A stretch of DNA of 64,000 nucleotides from an uncultured Alphaproteobacteria bacterium. Lineage in GTDB: Bacteria; Pseudomonadota; Alphaproteobacteria; RF32; CAG-239. The number at the start of each line of letters is the position of its first letter. Position 1 is the stretch's first letter. The translations under genes and the position numbers were made by a program. The stretch spans positions 155,824 through 219,823 of the forward strand of contig CAKQRZ010000001.1 of NCBI GenBank assembly GCA_934271715.1. The letters are read 5' to 3'. The notes under the pieces are model-generated. The model made no database searches and had not been told where the DNA came from. It saw only the letters and a list, made by a program, of their open reading frames with translations. Shown piece after piece: positions 60,157 through 64,000 of this stretch.

Positions 60157-62289
60157 ATGCAGAACAGTTGGAATTTGTTGTTAGATAAACTTGGCATCGC
60201 CAAAAGCTATACCGATGCGGCGCAGAACCGCAGAGAATATGTGACCGACGATGAGACTTTGCTTAAAATGGTAAATTATCTGGGGTTTAAGCTGGATAAA
60301 ATTGAAGACAGCGGCAAGCTGCTGGCAAAGCTGGAAAAAGAGCGCTGGCTGTATGCGTTGGAGCCGATTTATGTGCTGCGCCGCAATGCTCTTAAGTTTG
60401 ATGCCGTGCTGCCGAAAAATGAAGCAGACAGCTTGGAACTGGTCTTTAAAAATCAACAGACCGGCGATGAGCTGAATGTGCTGTATTCCTACAAAATTAC
60501 CGAAGAAAAAACGCTGGGGCGCAAAGTTTATGTACGGTTGGAAATTCAGCTGGATAACGCTTTGGAACCGGCCTATTATGAAGTGGATTTAACGGCAGGC
60601 AGCAGCAAGTCGCATACGGTTTTGGCGGTTACGCCGGATAAATGCTATGAGCCGGAATATCTGCAGCATCATAAGATTTGGGGTATGGCGATTCAGCTTT
60701 ATTCTTTAACCAGCAAGCGCAACTGGGGCGTGGGTGATTTTACGGATTTGGCTGAGTTGGTAAATTTGTGCGCGCGTCAGGGGGCAAATATTATCGGTTT
60801 AAATCCGCTGAACGTGCTGTTTCATGATTTTCCGGAAAACGCCAGTCCGTATTCTTCTATCAGCCGCTTGTTTTTGAATCCGATTTATATAGATGTGGAA
60901 AAAGTAAACGGCTATAAGCCGGAATACTTAGCCGGAAGAGAGGCGGAATTAGAGCAGCTGCGGGCGGCGGAAAATATTGATTATACCGGCGTGTATAATT
61001 TCAAAATGCAGATTTTGCAAAAGATTTATGACGATACGTTTGCCAAGCTGGAAAAATCGGCGGCGTATCAAAAATTTGAAAAGAAAAATAAAGAAGATTT
61101 AGAAAATTTGGCAACTTATCAGGCGCTTTATTCGTTGCTCTGCCATTCGGTTTACGGCGGGTGGCGGGCTTGGCCGAAAGAGCTGAAAAATCCGCAGTCG
61201 CCGGAAGTTAAAAAGTTTAGGGCTGAAAACCGCAAAGCTGTTAATTTCTTTAAGTTTCTGCAATATTGGGCGGAAAAGCAGTTGGAAGACGTGCAGAAAG
61301 AAATTGAGCAGCGCGGCCTGAAAATCGGTTTATACCGCGATTTGCCGGTCGGTTTGTGCAAAGACAGCGCCGAGCTGTGGAGCGAAAATGATTTGTTTAT
61401 CAAAGATTGCGGGGCAGGTGCTCCGCCGGATATTTTCTTCCCGACAGGGCAAAAATGGTGCTTGGGGGCGTTTAATCCGTATAAGCTGAAAGCCAACGCC
61501 TATCGCCCGTTTATCAAGATTCTGCGTGCAGCAATGGCAAACGCCGGCGCAATCCGCATAGACCATGTGATGAGCCTGCAGCGCTTGTATATTATTCCGG
61601 ATGATTCCGAAAAAGGCACCTATGTTTACTATCCGTTTGCCGATATGCTGGGAATTTTGGCGCTGGAAAGCCATTTGCAAAAATGTATGGTGGTGGGCGA
61701 AAGCATCGGCAACGTGCCGGACGGTTTTATTGAGGCTATCCAAGAGCGCGGAGTGTATTCGCTGAGTGTGCTGTGGTCGGAGCGCTGGAACGGCAGCGGG
61801 CCGTTTAAGCTGCCGCAGGATTTTGCGCCGCACACATTCTGTTCTATCGGCACGCACGATATGGCGCCGCTCAAAATGCGCTGGTTCGGCGGCGATATAG
61901 AAACTATGTATAACCTGAAAATGCTGACAGCGGAAGAGCGGCAAAATCAATATAAGGGCAGGGAAGCTGAGCGCCGCTGTCTGCTGGACGCTTTTGACTA
62001 TACGCATTCGTGGTCGGCAGACCGCACCAGACAATGCGACTGCTTATACGGCGAGGGCTATCCAAACGGCATTATGGAAGCAACAGAGCGCTATTTATCT
62101 TCCAGCGCCTGTGCTGTATTTTTAGCCCAGCCGGAAGATATTTTCGGCGTGAATGTGCTGCAGAATCTGCCGGGAACGGATAGAGATAAGCATCCGAATT
62201 GGCGCCGCAAGCTACCGGTAAAGCTGGAAGATTTTGAACAGAATGAAGAATTTACTCGTGCAGTTTCAGCAATAGGGAGGAAAAATTGA
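60157..62289 (+). CDS. malQ: 4-alpha-glucanotransferase MalQ (amylomaltase, GH77)
   Basis: MalQ transfers alpha-1,4-glucan segments between maltodextrins and releases glucose. The GH77 nucleophile is D469 in IRIDHVMSL and the acid/base is E515 in VVGESIGNVP; the third carboxylate is in IGTHDMAPL. The family blocks WGMAIQLYSLTSKRNWGVGD and LNPLNVLFHDFPENASPYS are intact, with an extra N-terminal region as in E. coli MalQ. The ATG abuts the glgX stop and GGAG lies in the glgX end, so translation is coupled. It is the last gene of the operon; no glgA, glgC or glgP is present in the window. Confidence 0.95.
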   Translation: MQNSWNLLLDKLGIAKSYTDAAQNRREYVTDDETLLKMVNYLGFKLDKIEDSGKLLAKLEKERWLYALEPIYVLRRNALKFDAVLPKNEADSLELVFKNQQTGDELNVLYSYKITEEKTLGRKVYVRLEIQLDNALEPAYYEVDLTAGSSKSHTVLAVTPDKCYEPEYLQHHKIWGMAIQLYSLTSKRNWGVGDFTDLAELVNLCARQGANIIGLNPLNVLFHDFPENASPYSSISRLFLNPIYIDVEKVNGYKPEYLAGREAELEQLRAAENIDYTGVYNFKMQILQKIYDDTFAKLEKSAAYQKFEKKNKEDLENLATYQALYSLLCHSVYGGWRAWPKELKNPQSPEVKKFRAENRKAVNFFKFLQYWAEKQLEDVQKEIEQRGLKIGLYRDLPVGLCKDSAELWSENDLFIKDCGAGAPPDIFFPTGQKWCLGAFNPYKLKANAYRPFIKILRAAMANAGAIRIDHVMSLQRLYIIPDDSEKGTYVYYPFADMLGILALESHLQKCMVVGESIGNVPDGFIEAIQERGVYSLSVLWSERWNGSGPFKLPQDFAPHTFCSIGTHDMAPLKMRWFGGDIETMYNLKMLTAEERQNQYKGREAERRCLLDAFDYTHSWSADRTRQCDCLYGEGYPNGIMEATERYLSSSACAVFLAQPEDIFGVNVLQNLPGTDRDKHPNWRRKLPVKLEDFEQNEEFTRAVSAIGRKN

Positions 62290-62330
62290 AACTCGTCTAA
62301 TGGTCTACTACTTTTAACTTTTTGTGCTTG

Positions 62331-62685
62331 TGTACCTCATTGTACACGGCGCAAAAAAGTTAATGCGTATTAGCCTCATTATCCGAGTTTCCGTGAGTTT
62401 GTGTCGGTTGTACTTGTGTACTATTGTGTACACGTCGCTTAAAAATTCCGTCGCATCTACACACGCTATCCGAGTTTCTGCTAGTCCATTATGTACTAGT
62501 TTGTACACCGCGAAAAAATCTTACTTCGCATTAAGCTCATTATCCGAGTTTCCGAGAAGCGCAACGCGTCTAACGGCACATCTAAAAGGCAACTTACGTT
62601 CATTCAGAAAATTCATGTACTTCTATGTACACTAGGATTTTCTTCAGAACTAGAGTTGCCTTTATCTGCACCATTATCCGCATTG
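62331..62685. repeat. Array of four degenerate direct repeats with TGTAC-N5-TGTACAC cores
   Basis: Four units begin at 62331, 62417, 62492 and 62616. Each starts TGTAC-N5-TGTACAC, an interrupted palindrome. After 33-34 bp (43 in the last) comes ATCCGAGTTTCCG or a close variant (ATCCGcatt in the last). The spacers are AT-rich and keep traces of GCGnAAAAA and CGCATTA. The array sits directly after malQ, in a 520-bp stretch without a convincing gene. It is not a CRISPR: repeats and spacers are not of uniform size. Confidence 0.75.
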
Positions 62686-62812
62686 CTTGACAGAGTATGT
62701 TTTAAAACCTCCCCCCCCCTGCAGGTTAGGGGTATTCAAAAAATGTGTCTATACTGTCATCGCGAGCGCTGCGAAACAATCTAATCCCCTTGCCACTTAT
62801 GGGAGATGTGGG
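62686..62812. other. Intergenic stretch with eroded repeat fragments
   Basis: Contains a long C run at about 62708-62716, within what looks like an eroded type C unit (CCTCCCC...AGGGGTATT). A type B-like fragment (TCATCGCGAGCGCTGCGAAA) lies at about 62757-62776. No gene is seen. Confidence 0.5.
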
Positions 62813-63457
62813 CTAAAAGAGAATGTTAAAGTTACAAAAATCTCCGGTTTTTCCACAGAAATTACACGCTTCATTGATTTGCACCGGTGTAGCATTGCTC
62901 ATACATCTTTTGGAGCCGTCTTTGCAGTATTTGTCTCCATAAAAAATATAATTGCCTTGTGATGCAACATAAACTGAAGTGTAAAGAGCTTCAGCATGCA
63001 AAGGCATAAATAAGTTTGTGAAAAGTTCGCGGCAGAGAGTTACAGAGGTGTTTTCAGTAACGGAATTGCCGTCTGCATTTGTAGCAGGAGTACTCAGGTA
63101 AATGTCTATAGTCACTTTTCTTTCATGCAGCCAAACTCTGGTTTGATTATTATAGCTGTCTAAAATATTATAATAGCCGTTTTTTACCCAGCTTTGGGGA
63201 ACAGCGTTAATAGCTAACAAAGTTTCAGCGTCTATATTTGTATTGTCAACGGTTGATTTTCTCAGGTCGTCAATATGCTCCAAAATACCAAAAACCAGCA
63301 TGCTGTATCCCTCTAGGGCTTTGTTTACCTTATATTTTTCCATAGCTTTGGAATAACCGGCAATTCCGCCCACGCTAAGTACTCCAATTATCGCCAATAC
63401 CCCCAGCATTTCTATCATGGAACGGCCAAAGGAATTTGCGCCTCTGCCACCAGTCAT
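62813..63457 (-). CDS. Prepilin-like protein, locus 3 minus-strand member
   Basis: The fifth family member. The ATG at 63457, again in the flank of a type A element, gives the 11-residue leader MTGGRGANSFG. The mature segment is RSMIEMLGVLAIIGVLS, then GIAGYSKAMEKYK. The mature protein of about 203 residues keeps a SVTLCRELFTNLFMPLH block, comparable with those of the other members, and a Cys-rich end (CNFCGKTGDFCNFN). The frame is open to 63940 through repeat types A, C and D, so a much longer translated product cannot be excluded. By analogy with loci 1 and 2 a divergent plus-strand partner should start just beyond base 64000. Confidence 0.74.
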   Translation of the reverse strand: MTGGRGANSFGRSMIEMLGVLAIIGVLSVGGIAGYSKAMEKYKVNKALEGYSMLVFGILEHIDDLRKSTVDNTNIDAETLLAINAVPQSWVKNGYYNILDSYNNQTRVWLHERKVTIDIYLSTPATNADGNSVTENTSVTLCRELFTNLFMPLHAEALYTSVYVASQGNYIFYGDKYCKDGSKRCMSNATPVQINEACNFCGKTGDFCNFNILF

Positions 63458-64000
63458 ACTACGCCGTGACGCACAGTCTGTACCTAGGATCTTGTGGCAC
63501 CAAGGGCGGTGTAATCCCTCGCCCCGTGCGGGAGAGGTTGCAGGCTTGCCTGCGGGTGAGGGGTATTTAAAGGACGTGCAAAAGACACTTAACAAGCGTT
63601 TCAAGCACCAACCCGAAACGTCATACTTGTCGCCACACCCCACAGGCTGTGGCAGACGGGTATCCATAACCTTGTTGCCAACGGCAACGCTTCTCTGTTC
63701 TCTTGCCATCAGAGAGAACCCGCGTCCCAAGCACCCGTCATTCTTGGGTTTATCCCAAGAATCTTGTGTGAACCAGTACTTATGCAATAATAAGGCTAAT
63801 TTGTTGACTAGGTTAGAGACTCGTTGCCACAAGATTCTAGGCACAAGGCCTAGAATGACTGGTGCTGGATGCGTGGGCTTAGTGTCGCCTGCTGGTTTAT
63901 TGACTAGATTAGAGACTCGTTGCAACAAGATTCTAGGCACATGGCCTAGAATGACAGGTACTAGAGGCGCAGACTTAGTGTTGGTTAATAGATTGCTTCG
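63440..64000. repeat. Cluster of palindromic repeats at prepilin locus 3, running to the window edge
   Basis: Intact type A palindromes lie at 63740-63762, 63834-63856 and 63930-63952, and a disrupted one at about 63456-63492. A type C unit is at about 63518-63568. A type D unit is at about 63616-63695. The tandem segment GTTGACTAGGTTAGAGACTC and its continuation occurs twice (from about 63800 and 63898). The last bases (ATTGCTTCG) begin a type B unit cut by the window end. Confidence 0.8.

Noticed and set aside
61330..62034. Minus-strand open frame of 234 residues inside malQ
   Set aside because: It lies wholly within malQ, is rich in His, Arg and Gln, and has no start signal; a shadow frame.
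62331..62685. CRISPR array
   Set aside because: Only four degenerate units, the conserved parts are short and split, spacing is uneven (86, 75, 124 bp), and no cas gene is present.
1..64000. tRNA or rRNA genes
   Set aside because: No cloverleaf with a CCA-adjacent acceptor stem and GTTCGA-type T-loop, and no rRNA signature, was recognised in any intergenic stretch.

Overview
The window reads as a 64 kb piece of chromosome from an alphaproteobacterium with moderately low GC. The strongest marker is a ChpT-type histidine phosphotransferase (14037-14642), a protein of the alphaproteobacterial CtrA relay. TrmFO, TolB, clpP-clpX, and an LplT-PlsC-Aas fusion agree with a Gram-negative host. A glycogen/maltodextrin operon, FucO, L-lactate dehydrogenase and many small Cys-rich exported proteins suggest a fermenting, host- or gut-associated member, such as the uncultured gut alphaproteobacteria. 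That placement is inference. No rRNA or tRNA gene was recognised, and there is no clear prophage or insertion sequence.

Layout. 1-8.5 kb: a truncated TPR-like membrane protein, a Lon-family protease, clpP-clpX and several small envelope proteins. 8.6-14.6 kb: a cytosolic 5'-nucleotidase-like protein; an overlapping trmFO / HpnC-like / HpnD-like operon whose two prenyl-synthase homologues lack aspartate motifs; a secreted protein and chpT. 14.7-17.9 kb: a frameshifted LprI-like gene and the first divergent pair of prepilin-like genes. 17.9-31.9 kb: ugd, ldh, ybaK, a tandem-repeat secreted protein, guaD, a MORN-like protein, pbpC with its alpha-2-macroglobulin partner, and fucO. 32-42.9 kb: a DinJ-YafQ type toxin-antitoxin pair, tolB, ruvX, small secreted proteins next to a T4-lysozyme-like protein, a metal ATPase with a separate HMA protein, a double M15 peptidase and a GNAT acetyltransferase. 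42.9-45.2 kb: the second divergent prepilin pair. 45.2-55.6 kb: a phosphoethanolamine-transferase-like protein, tcdA, psd, an ankyrin-subtilase autotransporter and the phospholipid acyltransferase fusion. 55.8-62.3 kb: glgB-glgX-malQ. 62.3-64 kb: a four-unit direct-repeat array and a third prepilin locus cut by the window edge.

The most unusual system is the prepilin-like family: five genes at three loci. Each mature protein begins with a GRSMIEMLGVLAI-type N-methylation segment and ends in a divergent Cys-rich domain. Loci 1 and 2 share a 334-bp upstream/5' block that appears identical, although the coding sequences downstream have diverged. Clusters of short palindromic repeats surround all three loci. 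In three genes these repeats supply the most plausible start codon and leader peptide; in the other two they are inserted inside the leader. The pattern looks like a leader-tolerant repeat element combined with a diversifying surface-protein family kept uniform upstream by gene conversion or selection.
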